Assembly: GCA_007570785.1 (NCBI GenBank) | Contig: ML664161.1 | Location: 41,924,472-41,988,471, forward strand | Direction of reading: 5' to 3' | Source of the DNA: Antilocapra americana | Lineage: Eukaryota; Chordata; Mammalia; Artiodactyla; Antilocapridae | DNA length: 64,000 nt | Shown here: positions 36,367-47,304 of the stretch, one piece after another | How the letters are laid out: every line of letters begins with the position of its first letter | How positions within the stretch are numbered: position 1 is the stretch's first letter | The notes under the pieces: generated by a model | The model's input: only the letters and a program-made list of their open reading frames with translations | The model's database searches: none | Told to the model about the DNA's origin: nothing | Translations under genes and position numbers: made by a program

Positions 36367-36400
36367 GTTTTTTGTTTGTTTGTTTGTTTGTGTTGTTGTT
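36367..36400. repeat. (TTTG)n simple repeat in the 3'UTR
   Basis: 'gttttttgtttgtttgtttgtttgtgttgttgtt', a short U/G-rich tract in the transcript. Confidence 0.8.
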
Positions 36401-36944
36401 ACTGCTTACTTACAACATAAAAAGTCTCATTTCAATAGCTCCAAGGAAAGTAAGTCACCTATACCTTGATGAGCATGGTATTACTCAATTTTTTTTTCCA
36501 TTAAACACAAACATTGGGATAGTTTCTTCATCATCTCAATCCTAAGAAATTAAGGGATATTTAAAAATGTTATGTCCTTGAGAAATATCTTGCTACATCA
36601 CTCTAGGAAAGCATTACTCTTGCTTAATCTGGTGGATCTATTTCCTATATTTCTATACTGACGATTGCAAATGAAGACAGAATCATTTTAGTTGGGAGTA
36701 TCTCTCTCAGCATGTTCTCTTGAAGTCTTTTTGAAGTGTCTGATGTGTTTAACAGAGTGACATATGTATGTCTTCTGTGATCAGCACAGCTGGTACATAA
36801 GGAGTCATCAAAGAGATCTCTTCAGCGACCACATGAATTTTCTGCAAAGACTATTATCAAAAGAAATTTGGGTCAAATTAATATTATACTTAAAGTATAC
36901 TCCTCTGCCCAAGACAAATGGCAACTTTATAAAACGAAGTAGGT

Positions 36945-37075
36945 GGAAGGTGTATTGGGAGTCAGGAGAAATGAACTCTAGCCCTGGGTCTGGCCTGTGA
37001 GCAAGTCATATGACCGTAGGCAAATTAGTTAAACTTTCTGAGTTGTGGTTTTCTCATCTTGAAAGTGAGAAATTC
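36945..37075 (+). repeat. MIR SINE inside the presumed 3'UTR
   Basis: 'gggagtcaggagaaatgaactctagccctgggtctggcctgtgagcaagtcatatgaccgtaggcaaattagttaaactttctgagttgtggttttctcatc' is a diverged sense MIR. It is the only interspersed repeat I recognise in the 8-kb block. Confidence 0.6.
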
Positions 37076-38897
37076 GAATGATTTCTCTAAAACCTCTGCC
37101 ATCTCCAAACTCTCTGATTCTGAATAAGAATTGAATCTTCATGTAACACTGTGCCCAGCTTGTCATTCTAAGCAGCTATTTGTTGTTTTGGGTTTGATCT
37201 CTTTGATCTAGTTTGATCTTCACTTCTTGGAACTATCCTTCCATCATCTCCATGTCAAAAGCCAAAACTTTTTGGAATACAGGGTCCCTGGACTGGTTCT
37301 ATAATTCTCTCCTAATCAAAATTTCTTAGTAACATAGAGAAGGGACACATTCAAATTATACCGATGGCATTGAGAGAGCTGGAGTTGTTTCTTTAATTGA
37401 AATGTTATAAAATCTGTTGGACTATATTCTAATAATCTTTCATAGGGAGAAAATAGCCAGACTAGATATTGGTCACATAACTAGTGAGGAAGTTGTTCAT
37501 GTGAAGGGAAAGGAAACATCAATCTTCTCCTCTTGGGCCAAGTGCCTCTTGATAGTAAATGGTTGCCCTTGAAACCTCTTTGCTTGTGCTGGTGGCCGTA
37601 AGCAAGTGATCCCAGGTAGGTTCAAAAGTCTGTTCTAGGAGAAATGAGCAAGATAATATATTATGTTTTGGAAGACATATCTCACGGCAGAAGTTTCTCT
37701 AAATCTGACTTACAGGCTATGTAGTCAAGTAAATGGATGGAGAGAAAACAAACCTCATGTTCACAAAATACAAGTCCATATGATTTTAAAGAGACAAGTT
37801 GAAAACAAGGCAAAAATAAGCACATTTTAGCAAGTTACAGAGCTGAATGTAATAGGAGCTGTGAAGGTCAAAATCAAACGTGGAAGTTAAATACTCCAAG
37901 CAGAGGGTAAATAGGATGGTTTCTCAGGAGGTTAATGAGGAATTACCATCATGCACCATGTTCTGGATGGCCTGAGCACAGGTGTGCTTGTCTTGACCCC
38001 CCAAAGTATAGCCCCGCACTACCCTGGATGCTCAACTTAGCATCTGTCCAATGGAAGCTTTTCATACATTGCTTAAGAGAACAGAAACAATATGAGTTCT
38101 CCTGTGCACTGAAAAGCAAGGATTATTCATAACTTCCCAGCATGAGTATCCCTTTATATAGATGACAATTCACAATGTGCTTAGAGTAGGTCTGAAACTC
38201 TCTCTAAGTGGGAAAGTGACCTGCCCATGGACAATGCCCCACTTCCAGGGTGATTTCAGAGGCATCTTCGAGTGATGCTCCTGGACCAGCTCCTGCAGCC
38301 ATGTTCTTCTCTGCACAAGCCCTCTCTATGGAAAGCTAGGCACAGAGTGAAAATCTGTTTCTTGCAAACCAAGAAAACCCTTGGGACCACTGGCTTTCTG
38401 GCATGCGACAGTAATTCTAAGCTATTTGGAGCCTTTACAAAAAACAAAAACTCCCTTACTTAGTCTTTGTTCTTCACTAGAGAATGTTAGAAGTTCACCC
38501 TGGTGAATTGCGATGAAGTTCTGCTCCCTAAGTATTTACTGGGAGTAGGAGAAGGGTGAAGTGGAAATTACAGAAGGAGAGAAGCATGGGAGAAAACCTC
38601 CAACTTCCTTCCCCGGCACCAGTTCACCCCTTCCTTCTCACTGCTCTCCTGAAGGGTGTATAAATTCTGCTCTTGGTTAGAATTCTCCTTATTAACAGTG
38701 TTATATACATATAAATATATATATATATGAATATATTCCTTTTTTCATCCCTGTAGACATAAGCAAAACTTTCCTTGATGACAAAAACTCATGGCCATTT
38801 TTTGTTTGGGTTTTTTGTTGTTCAAGGTTTTGGGGTTTTTTTAATACTTGTTTATTGGGGGGATTTTTTTTCCCTGGATACTAGCTCTGTGAAGGAA

Positions 38898-38903
38898 AAT
38901 AAA
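38898..38903 (+). terminator. Candidate LSAMP poly(A) signal, proximal
   Basis: AATAAA followed within about 10-20 nt by 'agtgtgtgttt', a good GU-rich downstream element, though rather close. Confidence 0.35.
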
Positions 38904-39047
38904 AAGCGCAAGTGTGTGTTTAAAAAAAAATTAAAATTAAAAAAGCTTTTTTCCTTTTCTTTTTAAATGTATTTGAATTCAGTTTCTCTCTTCTGTTACT
39001 TTACACGTATGAATGCTCTACTCTTCTGTGATCTTAAAACAAAATGA

Positions 39048-39053
39048 AATAAA
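39048..39053 (+). terminator. Candidate LSAMP poly(A) signal, distal
   Basis: AATAAA with a plausible CA cleavage site about 20 nt later (near 39073-39077) and a U/GU-rich element after it ('tgatattttggttg'). It fits a UTR of about 8 kb. Confidence 0.4.
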
Positions 39054-39075
39054 CGTGAAAAGGAGATGTGTCTTC

Positions 39076-40206
39076 ATTGACCTGAGTCAGTGATATTTTG
39101 GTTGACTGCACTACTTCTTGGAAGTTTTTCATGAATAAGATAGGAAATGAAGCCAATGATAATGAAAAATATGTAGAGAAGGGGTAGACCAGACACTGAA
39201 GAATCACTTGTAGGCCCTCTGTCTGTGTCTTTTCTGTCACAAAAGGGAATGTGGTATTTAAATAATTGTCTTCATCTCAGAAAAGAGAGTTTCTGAAAGT
39301 TTTTCTTTTCCTCCCTTAAGGGATAATAAGAAATAAGCAGAAATTACCACTGGGAAGCTACAGATAAAGCACTAAGACTCTGTGAGTTTTAGACTTGAGT
39401 GAGACCTTTGGATATGATACCAAAAATCATTAGGGGGTATACTCCTTTAAAATCTCCATAATAAAGGTCATCCTTTAAGGTTTAGTTTTAATAAGATCCA
39501 ACTTGACAGCAGTAGGAGGAAATGAATTATCTTCTAGAGTCCCTTTTTTTTTTAACTTATGAAATAAGCAGTTTGTTCTCTGTTTTTGGTGAGAGCTGTT
39601 ATTACCCTCACAAATGTCTTCAGAATCTCCATAGAGCCACAGCAGCGCTGCACAGGACAGACAGAAAATGAGGAATGAGCAATCCAAGCAGGTGAGGCTG
39701 ATGAATTGTACATCGGAAGTGATCTGGAGGGTCTGAGGTTTGACTCTGAGCTGCCAAACTGGGTCAAAAAAAAAAAAAAAACCAAAAGAACCAATCCCAA
39801 ATTGGGGTGGGTGGCTGGGGAGAGGGTGAAGGAGCTGAGCACTAATGATTGCTTTCAACAATCAGCAGAGGGTCTCACACAGAAGCAAAACCTCTGCTCT
39901 CCTTCAGTTCAAAGAGAAGGTTTATGGTCCCGTCGCCCCAATGTGAATTTTATGTAACACTCCTGATAATGACCTTCTTAGATGAGTTTGCCAAACTCAA
40001 GCTTAAGACTCAATTCTCCAGAAAGACTGCCCTCACATCAGGTGTCAGACACAAATTCAGCATCCTCAGGCCAGCATGACTGATGAGCTGACTACAATTT
40101 CAGGGGTTCCCATTAGCCTCTCAGGCTTGATAATTTCTAGAATAACATAGAACTCAGGAAAATGTTATAATCACAGTTTTATTATACAGAAGGATACAAA
40201 TCAGAG
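39076..40206. other. Downstream of LSAMP, nothing recognised
   Basis: Unique-looking sequence with a poly(A) run at 39765-39781. It could still be transcribed if the UTR ends later than proposed. Confidence 0.4.
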
Positions 40207-40220
40207 TCAGCCAAAGGGAG

Positions 40221-40401
40221 GGCCTTCCCTGGCAGTCCAGTGGTTAAGACTCTGAGCTCCCAGTGCAGGGGGCATGGTTCAATCCCTGGTGGGGAACTAA
40301 GATCCTAAATGCCATGTGGCCAAGAAAAAGTATTTGATGACCACTCGGAATATATTGTCTGAACATTTGTCACAGTAAAAATGTTTACAGAAAGAAAAGA
40401 A
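40221..40401 (+). mobile_element. CHR-type tRNA-derived SINE with perfect target-site duplication
   Basis: The head 'ggccttccctggcagtccagtggttaagactc' and B-box-like 'ggttcaatccctggtggggaac' identify a cetartiodactyl tRNA-Glu SINE. A perfect 14-bp duplication TCAGCCAAAGGGAG flanks it (40207-40220 and 40402-40415). The 3' end is A-rich. Confidence 0.88.
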
Positions 40402-40415
40402 TCAGCCAAAGGGAG

Positions 40416-43019
40416 AGATGTGTAGGGCAAAGTCTGAGAGAGCCCCAAGCATGAGTCTATTGTCCCAGCACATTGATGGGTGACAATGTACAGTGTTGCC
40501 AGCTGAATTTCTCCCAAGCTGAGGTGCCCAGAGTTTTGCTTGGACTTTCATTGCTTTTAGGCATGATCGATTGATTCACTGGCTACACAGTTGACCTCAG
40601 TGTTCCAGGTCCCCTCTCCTGCCCAGTGCTGTAATCGCGTAGTGGGTGGGTCTTTCTGGCACAGCCAACCCCACCTTGAGTCATCTTGTTAGCATAAACC
40701 GTCTAGGGTCCCACTATGAATCCCCTCATCAACAAAAACTACCAAGTGTGGTCCAAGAGAGCCCAACAGGAAATGACAAAGAAACACCTATAACTTAGAA
40801 AAATTCCAAGGATTTAGAGACTACCTCCCAGGAACTAGGGACAAAGGTTAGCTAAAGTCTTTATTATATACCTCCCTTTACCAATCTTGTGAAAAACCAC
40901 TTGTGTCTCAATGAGCATTGTCCCCCAGCTGATTTGAGGCTCTATGTCCTTTAAGTCACAGAAGCTTCACTTTTAAAAAGTGAAGGCTTTAAAAAAGCCT
41001 ACCAGCTGTAGGCTTTGCTAGCAAATCAGAAGTTTCTTAGTAACCCAGAAGAAATTCCTTCTTATACACGGAATTCTTTTTTACCATCACTATAACCTCA
41101 CCACAGCTGTGGAAGACGCCTGAATTTAACTTTGAAACAAAAGGTAGATCGCTCCCTTACACACACACACACAAATTGTTACACAAATATGGAAACTTGG
41201 CTGCCTAGAGTCCCAAGATTGAAGTTGAAATGGTCTTTGTTGTGAAGAGGAAAAGGTCCCCTTTCCACTTCCTGCCTAAGTTGTTCTCTTCTACGCTCTA
41301 GACTGGCAACTGAACAGTTAGGGTAGATTTCCATCAGTCAAAGCTATTTCCTGACCAAAGAATCTCAGACTATTGAGGAGGTATCGTGAACCCTGGGAGC
41401 TGTGTGTGAGAACATGCATGGAAACGATGCACATCTAACTGAACAATCTCTCACAGACCCAACAATTCTCAGTGAGAAGGTGCTAGCTGATTTGGCACGT
41501 ATTTTAAAACACGACATTAAGTTTTCACTCCATAAGACAGTGTGAACTTTTCATTGGCCATGTTATCTTTACTTTGAGTCATTCTGTCTGCTTACTCTGC
41601 CCTATTGAATCTCCCAGATCAGACTAGACTTCCACTAATCAGGTAGCAAAGGTTCCTATTTCTCAAAGAACCTCTGTCTCAGGTTCTGCATGCCTGGAGA
41701 AGATATTCCTACTAATGGGAGCAAATCCAGAGGTGGACATGGTAAAAAACCTCAAAATCAGAAAGGATGCTGGTCTGGTTAAGAGAAATGGTGCAACTGT
41801 GGCTCCAAGCAGCTCCATCTTTAAAGCCTTCAAAAGTTCCTGGCAACTGTCAATGAAAAAAACAATGCGGCAGCAGCTCCCGATTCCACCCATAGACCTC
41901 TATTCTATAAGCACTTTTGACTCCAAATCCTCAGACTGCGAACATGCCTTTCTGTCCTTTCGCTATTTTCTGGCTACCAGATAATTAGCCTAACTTGCTT
42001 TACTGAGTTTTTACCTTAATATATAAGCTCCCAAGCTCTGAACCAAAACAACCCTGAGATTGCATTGCCTTCAAGTAGCATCAGTTCTCCCCCAGATACA
42101 TAATTATTTGAGTAAATTCTGAAAGAAAAAGAGAAAACAAAAGCTCCCAGAACCAAGAGGACTCACCAGGGGAAGGAATGAGAATTCCTTCTGGATGGAG
42201 TCACTTCCTACAAACAAGAGAGATTGCATGCTTGGAAAAGCTCCTCATAAACATGCTTCCTGAGTCTGGCTGATCAATCCTCATGTAGCCCTTCCCAGCA
42301 TGTACCAGCTACCCTGCTCTGAACTGATTTAGCCTGGAGAGGTATATAGCTTGGCCAAGAAACTCTAGGAGGCCTGGGTCATAACCATTAAATACACATG
42401 GACTCTCCCAACACACAGATATCCCTTGACCTTATCCTGGTCACCATGCAGCCACATTCAGAGACCTGGAGAATCTGTTTTAGGGCATCACTAGAGATGC
42501 AATAAAGAAAGGTATAGAGCTCTCCCTGGGCATCTATTAATCCTTCATTAGACAAACTCCATCTTCCCATGAGAAAGCCCAAACTGGGCCTCTGGATGTT
42601 CAGGAAAGATCAGGTATTCATTCCTAAGTAGCAACATCCTGGTATTTTTCCCTCTTTGATCCTAATCTGTGATAGAATAACGGTACTTTCACAAAGACCA
42701 TATTTGGATGTTAACCAGTTGAACTACCCATAACTCGAACTGCTCAGTTTTGACTCACATCCTAAATGAACACTGGAAAGAAACCGGAGATGCCAGCCAC
42801 AGCGTTAACAAGGCAGGCCCACGGTCCCCGGGCTGCAGTGACACTGCCCTTCGCTGTGACCCCTTTTTCTTGACTTCGCCTACAGACTCTTCACGTGAAC
42901 TGCAGTGACCTGAACTTTTCTTTTCCCGTTTAAAGCACCTTAAGTAGACAAAAGGCTCCTCCTCTTCCCAAAGTCCTTTTGAAAACAAGAAGCAGTAAAA
43001 CCAGAGGTTAAAACAAAAT
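40416..43019. other. Intergenic, no gene supported
   Basis: Mixed sequence with a short (AC)n run at 41160-41173. Open frames such as 41715-41984 have no recognisable product. Parts of 41640-42600 may be an old LTR, but I could not match termini. Confidence 0.4.
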
Positions 43020-43330
43020 TCCTGATAGATAGAGTCTCTGTTTTCATTAGCATTTTAAATGGTTATTTTGAATGGTACATTTAACTAAAGCTAACTTATC
43101 CATGGGAAGAGAATGTAGCCATTAAGATCGGCATCTGTTGAACAAACTGAGGCTCCACATCCAGTAATGCGTGATTATAAAACCAAGAATATTACATGCT
43201 AACAGCAGACTCATTAGCATTAATTGCTGCATTTAGTCCCACTTAAAACCTCCTGCATATATAACATTTGCTAAGTGCATTATCCTTTTTGAAATGAATA
43301 CGCCCTAAAATATCATCACATAAATAACAA
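43020..43330. promoter_or_regulatory. Candidate conserved noncoding element, homeodomain-site rich
   Basis: A repeat-free block with many TAAT/ATTA cores. The words are 'cattagcattttaaatgg' near 43045, and 'tcattagcattaattgctgcattta' at 43211-43235 with two overlapping homeodomain/POU-like sites. 'gtgattataaaacc' lies near 43170 and 'gaaatgaatacg' near 43291. This density is typical of distal neural enhancers. Conservation was not tested. Confidence 0.3.
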
Positions 43331-45080
43331 AAGGACTAACTGGAGATCAACGCGTGTGATGTAGTGGTGAGAAGGAAGCAAAGCTAATGAAGACATCCAT
43401 GGCCAGTCGAGGTGGAGAGAGAAAACCACCATTTGTTGACATGGTGCGAAATTCAACCTGGAAAGGGAGGCGCGTGCAGAAGAATGTGGCAGCTACAGAT
43501 GCAAGGTTATTGCTTAGTAATTAACAAGTGGTTCAGTGGGAGTGGTGAAAAAACACTCCGGAGAAATACAAAGATACCAACCACTGGGGTATTTGTTCTT
43601 CATGAAGAGGCTGTGGTGGACCAGGCACCATGCTCAGTTATTCACTTGTTCCCTGAAGGCAAGCTTGGATCCACTGGAGTTCAAATCTGGGTGGAAAGAC
43701 AGATATTTGACAATTCTTTCATGATGCAGATATACCACTTTAATGACCCTTTCAGAGTCCTGCTGTCTGGCCAGACCATGAATGCCTAGAGCTGGGTTCA
43801 AGTTAAACTGGGATCCCTAAGAGATGGGGCTGTGAACATGGTTTATGAAGAGAAGACACAGCTCTTCCAAGCTCTTTTTCATGTGCTATGTCCTGATTCC
43901 TCCTTTTCTTTTTAATCTATTTGATTCTTAGGAAGAGGGAAGGGGAGGAGAAGAAATGGGTTATTATAGGATTATATGAAATCATGTGTGTGAAACTTTG
44001 TAAAGCACTGTAAAGTTTTTTAAAAAACCTTTCATTCAATTAAAAAAAAACTATTTGATTCTGAACTATACTTCCTGTTCCATTCTCTCTTTCATACACA
44101 CACAATGTTTCCTTAACTTTAAGCTGCATGCTGTCCTCCACTGTTATCCCCTCTGGAATTTTCCCCATTTATTACCTGTCTCTGAAAAAACAGGTTTAGT
44201 GTTTTGGCTACTCTCTTGTCAACACACCATTTGTGTAATCATTCATTACCCAAGTATTTGTAGCCTCTCACTACCTGCTGGGTGCTCTGCTAGGTGCCGG
44301 GAGATCCTTGTGAGTGAAGAGGAATACTGTTTTTTGTTTTGTTTTGTTTTTGATCCTCATCTCCAGCTGCTTCCTCAAGCTTCAGATTGAGAGAGATGTT
44401 TTGAAAGATGTTAAGTGAGATGACATTGTGTCTGGAAATCAGCATTGCAGAGCGGAAGAACTGCTTAGGATGCTCATGTGGAATGTGATATGGGATTGCT
44501 TTAAGGAACTGGAGATGATGTGTCTGAAAGGAAATTTCATGAGTATTGTTTTTCCTCTTTACAAAGGTGCAGAGCTTCATCCCACTGAAAGCTCGTGAAG
44601 GAAAAGGAGGAAAAGGAAAGAGACCTTACTGAAAAATAAATTGCTATCATTGGCACAGAAAGGTGTCATAAAGATTATTCGGGAATCCCAAATCAAGAGT
44701 AGGACTGAATTCCATTTGGAGGTGAACATAGTGTGGGAAAGGGTTAGATTTTTAAGGAAATATATTGTTGACAGTAGTAATAAATAAACCATTTCCAAGC
44801 CCACACATTTTATACACATTATTTTCTTGAATTGTAATATGAATTCTATATGACTATTTACATTATTCCTTCTATGGTATATAGAACGAAAATGGATCTT
44901 TCATAGCTAAACGATAGCCCAAAAGCAGTGAATGGATTGGAATCCAAATGCAGATTGTATACCTCTACGGGCACTGCTCTTTAACCACAGTATTATCTCT
45001 GAGCACAAGGGAGAGTTACCATTCTGAAGATTCACTATGAAATACCATATATTGAAGCAGCACATATCATTTCACAGAAT
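43331..45080. other. Intergenic; small frames and an L2 trace
   Basis: An open frame of 125 codons on + (43412-43789) has no family resemblance I recognise. Around 44225-44310 the text 'cattcattacccaagtatttgtagcctctcactacctgctgggtgctctgctaggtgccggg' is an antisense L2-like 3' end. No gene is called. Confidence 0.4.
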
Positions 45081-45084
45081 TTCT

Positions 45085-45265
45085 TTACATAATTATCTCA
45101 GGGCATCAAATACTAATAATGCAATAATAATTAAAGATGGGATAATAAGAGTTACTACATGTTTCATAGATAAGGAAACCAAGCCTCAGAAAATTAACTG
45201 CCTGGCCAACATTACAGACCTGGCAGAATAGTGATACCCCAGGTCCTGACCTCTATGCCTTCTGG
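45085..45265 (-). repeat. MIR SINE, antisense
   Basis: 'aataataattaaagatgggataataagagttactacatg...agataaggaaaccaagcctcagaaaattaactgcctggccaacattacag' matches the antisense MIR core around 'gatgaggaaactgaggc'. Confidence 0.5.
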
Positions 45266-45289
45266 GCTAATATTAGACCTCTCTCCATG

Positions 45290-45680
45290 TAAAGAAAGCT
45301 GAGCACTGAGAAATTGATGCTTTTGAACTGCGGTGTAGGAGGAGACTCTTGAGAGTCCCTTGGACTGCAAGGAGATCCAACCAGCCCATCCTAAAGCAGA
45401 TCAGTCCTGTGTTTTCATTGGAAGGACTGATGTTGAAGCTGAAACTCCAATACTTTGGCCACCTGATGCAAAGAGCTGACTCATTGGAAAAGACCCTGAT
45501 GCTGGGAAAGATTGAGGGCAGGAGGAGAAGGGGATGACAGAGGATGAGATGGCTGGATGGCATCACTGACTGAAAGGACATGAATTTTGGTTTAAGTTGG
45601 TGATGGACAGGGAGGCCTGGTGTGCTGCGGTTCATGGGGTCTCAAAGAGTCAGGCACAACTGAGAGACTGAACTGAGCTC
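45290..45680 (+). mobile_element. BovB 3'-end copy, strongly 5'-truncated
   Basis: It begins 'aaagctgagcactgagaaattgatgcttttgaactg', continues through 'ttggactgcaaggagatccaacc' and 'ggccacctgatgcaaagagctgactcattgg', and ends 'gagagactgaactgagc'. It is collinear with 4620-5010 of the longer copy. Confidence 0.9.
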
Positions 45681-45742
45681 CCTGTGGAACCTGGAAGAGA
45701 ACACTTAATAGCCTACTTTACTAGCCCATGTGCATCTTCTTG

Positions 45743-46145
45743 GAGGGAGTTATAGGCTGATGGTGTCCCCTCAAAATTCATAGTTGAAACTCTAAATACC
45801 GCCCCCCGCCAGGACCTTGGAATATAACTGTGTTTGGTGATAAGGCCTTTAAAGAGGCAATCAAAGTTCACTGAGGTCATAAGTGTGGGGCCTAAATCCA
45901 ATATGAGTGGTTTCCCCATAAAAAGAAGAGACAGCAGGTATGCAAACACACAGGAAAAAGACCATATGAGGACAGAGCAAGTATGTGGCCATTTGAGAGC
46001 CAAAGAAAGGCCTTAGGAGAAACCAACCCAGCTGGCACTTTGATCTTGGACTTTGCAGCCTCCAGAACTATAAGAAAATTAATTTCTATTGATTAAGTCA
46101 CCCAGCCAGTGGTATTTTGTTTCAATAGTCTCAGCAATCTAGTAG
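45743..46145 (+). mobile_element. Solo MaLR-type LTR (MLT1/MST-like)
   Basis: 'gtgtcccctcaaaattcatagttgaaactctaaataccg', 'ggtcataagtgtggggcctaaatcc', 'cttgatcttggactttgcagcctccagaactataagaaaattaatttctattg' and 'cacccagccagtggtattttgttt' follow the order of a MaLR LTR of the mammalian ERVL group. No internal sequence flanks it. Subfamily is uncertain. Confidence 0.6.
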
Positions 46146-46217
46146 AGAAAGCAGGCTTATTGATCCATGTGAGATTTTTGTTAAATGTTTTTACGTTTCA
46201 ACCCTAGGGTGACAATT

Positions 46218-46408
46218 ACTATATGTGCTAAGTCACTTTAATCATGTCCAACTCTTTGTAGCCCCATGAACTATAGTTTGCCAAGCTTCTTTGTCCATGA
46301 GATTCTCCAGGCCAGAATACTGGAGTGGGTTGCCATGCCCTCCTCCAGGGGATCTTCCTGACCCAGGGATGGAATCCACATCTCTTATGTCTCCTGCATT
46401 GGCAGGAA
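46218..46408 (-). mobile_element. Bov-tA SINE, antisense, 5'-truncated
   Basis: 'atgtgctaagtcactttaatcatgtccaactctttg' to 'tctcctgcattggcagg'. The tRNA-derived head is cut short exactly where the L1 3' end at about 46410 begins. Confidence 0.85.
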
Positions 46409-46409
46409 T

Positions 46410-46768
46410 GTCCATATATGTAGAATCTAGAAAAATCATACAAATGAAGCTATTTGCAAAGAAGAAATAGAGACACAGATGTAGAGAGCAAACAAACTAT
46501 GGACACCAAGGGGAAAATGGGGAGGTAGGATGAATCAGGAGATTGGGATTGACATATATACACTATTGATACTGTGTATAAAATAGATAACTGAGATCAT
46601 ACTGTATAGCACAGAGAATGCTACTCAGTGCTCTGTGGTGACCAAAATAGGAAAGAAACCCAAAATAGAGAAGATATATGTATAAGTACAACAGGTTCAT
46701 TTTTCTGTAGAGCATAAACTAATACAATATTTTAAAGCAACTATACTCTAATAAAAATTTTTTTAAAA
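46410..46768 (+). mobile_element. L1 LINE 3' end
   Basis: 'tatgtagaatctagaaaaatcatacaaatgaagctatttgc', 'gagacacagatgtagagag', 'taactgagatcatactgtatagcacag' and 'aaagcaactatactctaataaaaat' are the ordered words of the ruminant L1 3'UTR. The A-rich tail ends near 46768. Confidence 0.85.
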
Positions 46769-46796
46769 AGAAGAAACATTAGTATATATATATTTG

Positions 46797-47008
46797 TGTG
46801 AGCTGCTCTGTGCTGCATCACTGTCATGTCTGACTCTTTGCAATGCTATGGACTGTAGCCTGCTAGGCTGCTCTGTCCATGGGGATTCTCTAGGCAAGAA
46901 TACTGCACTGGGTTGCCATGCCCTCCTCCAGAGGATCTTCCCAACCCAGGGATCGAACCCAGGTCTCCCAAATTGCAGGCAAACTCTTTACTGTCTGAGC
47001 CACTAGGA
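46797..47008 (-). mobile_element. Bov-tA SINE, antisense
   Basis: 'gagctgctctgtgctgcatcactgtcatgtctgactctttgc' to 'ctttactgtctgagccactagg'. It is full length and moderately diverged. Confidence 0.87.
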
Positions 47009-47304
47009 AAGGGTGGTTAATAAACATATTGTGAGACTAAACATACACACACACCACATTTCCACTCTCAATAGAATACAGTTAAGAAAGGGTCCCACCC
47101 CAGCTCCACAGCATAGATCCACAGATTCATCTGAATTCTGTGAGAAGAGCTCTCATCATGGCCCAGCACAGAGCATGGAGCTGAGAAGCACTCACTGACC
47201 ACTCAGTAAATTGTCAGTAGATTCAGCCTATCTCAGCTTCAATGAAACCCAGCTAAAGTATGGCTTCCATGGCTAAACCTCTGTTGGAGGATGGTAAGAA
47301 AATG

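Larger units (their letters stand above)
31058..39075 (+). other. LSAMP: Probable long LSAMP 3'UTR
   Basis: From the stop codon about 8 kb of sequence follows with no ruminant SINE or LINE, only one old MIR (36945-37075) and simple repeats. That absence, next to SINE-rich flanks, suggests an exon under constraint. Mammalian LSAMP mRNAs are known to have several kilobases of 3'UTR. Best end signals are AATAAA at 39048-39053 followed by a U/GU-rich stretch (39085-39105), or AATAAA at 38898-38903 followed by 'agtgtgtgttt'. Another AATAAA lies only 3 nt after the stop (31061-31066). Three exact Pumilio-type TGTANATA words occur (31901, 33020, 35965). Open frames in this block, up to 200 codons, look incidental. 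The 3' boundary is uncertain. Confidence 0.6.

Noticed and set aside
43412..43789. 125-codon open frame on +
   Set aside because: No recognisable family, no splice or promoter context, and length not unusual for 64 kb of sequence.
45045..45070. 'gaagcagcacatatcatt', reminiscent of a U6 snRNA start
   Set aside because: The following sequence does not continue as U6, so the match is under 15 bases.
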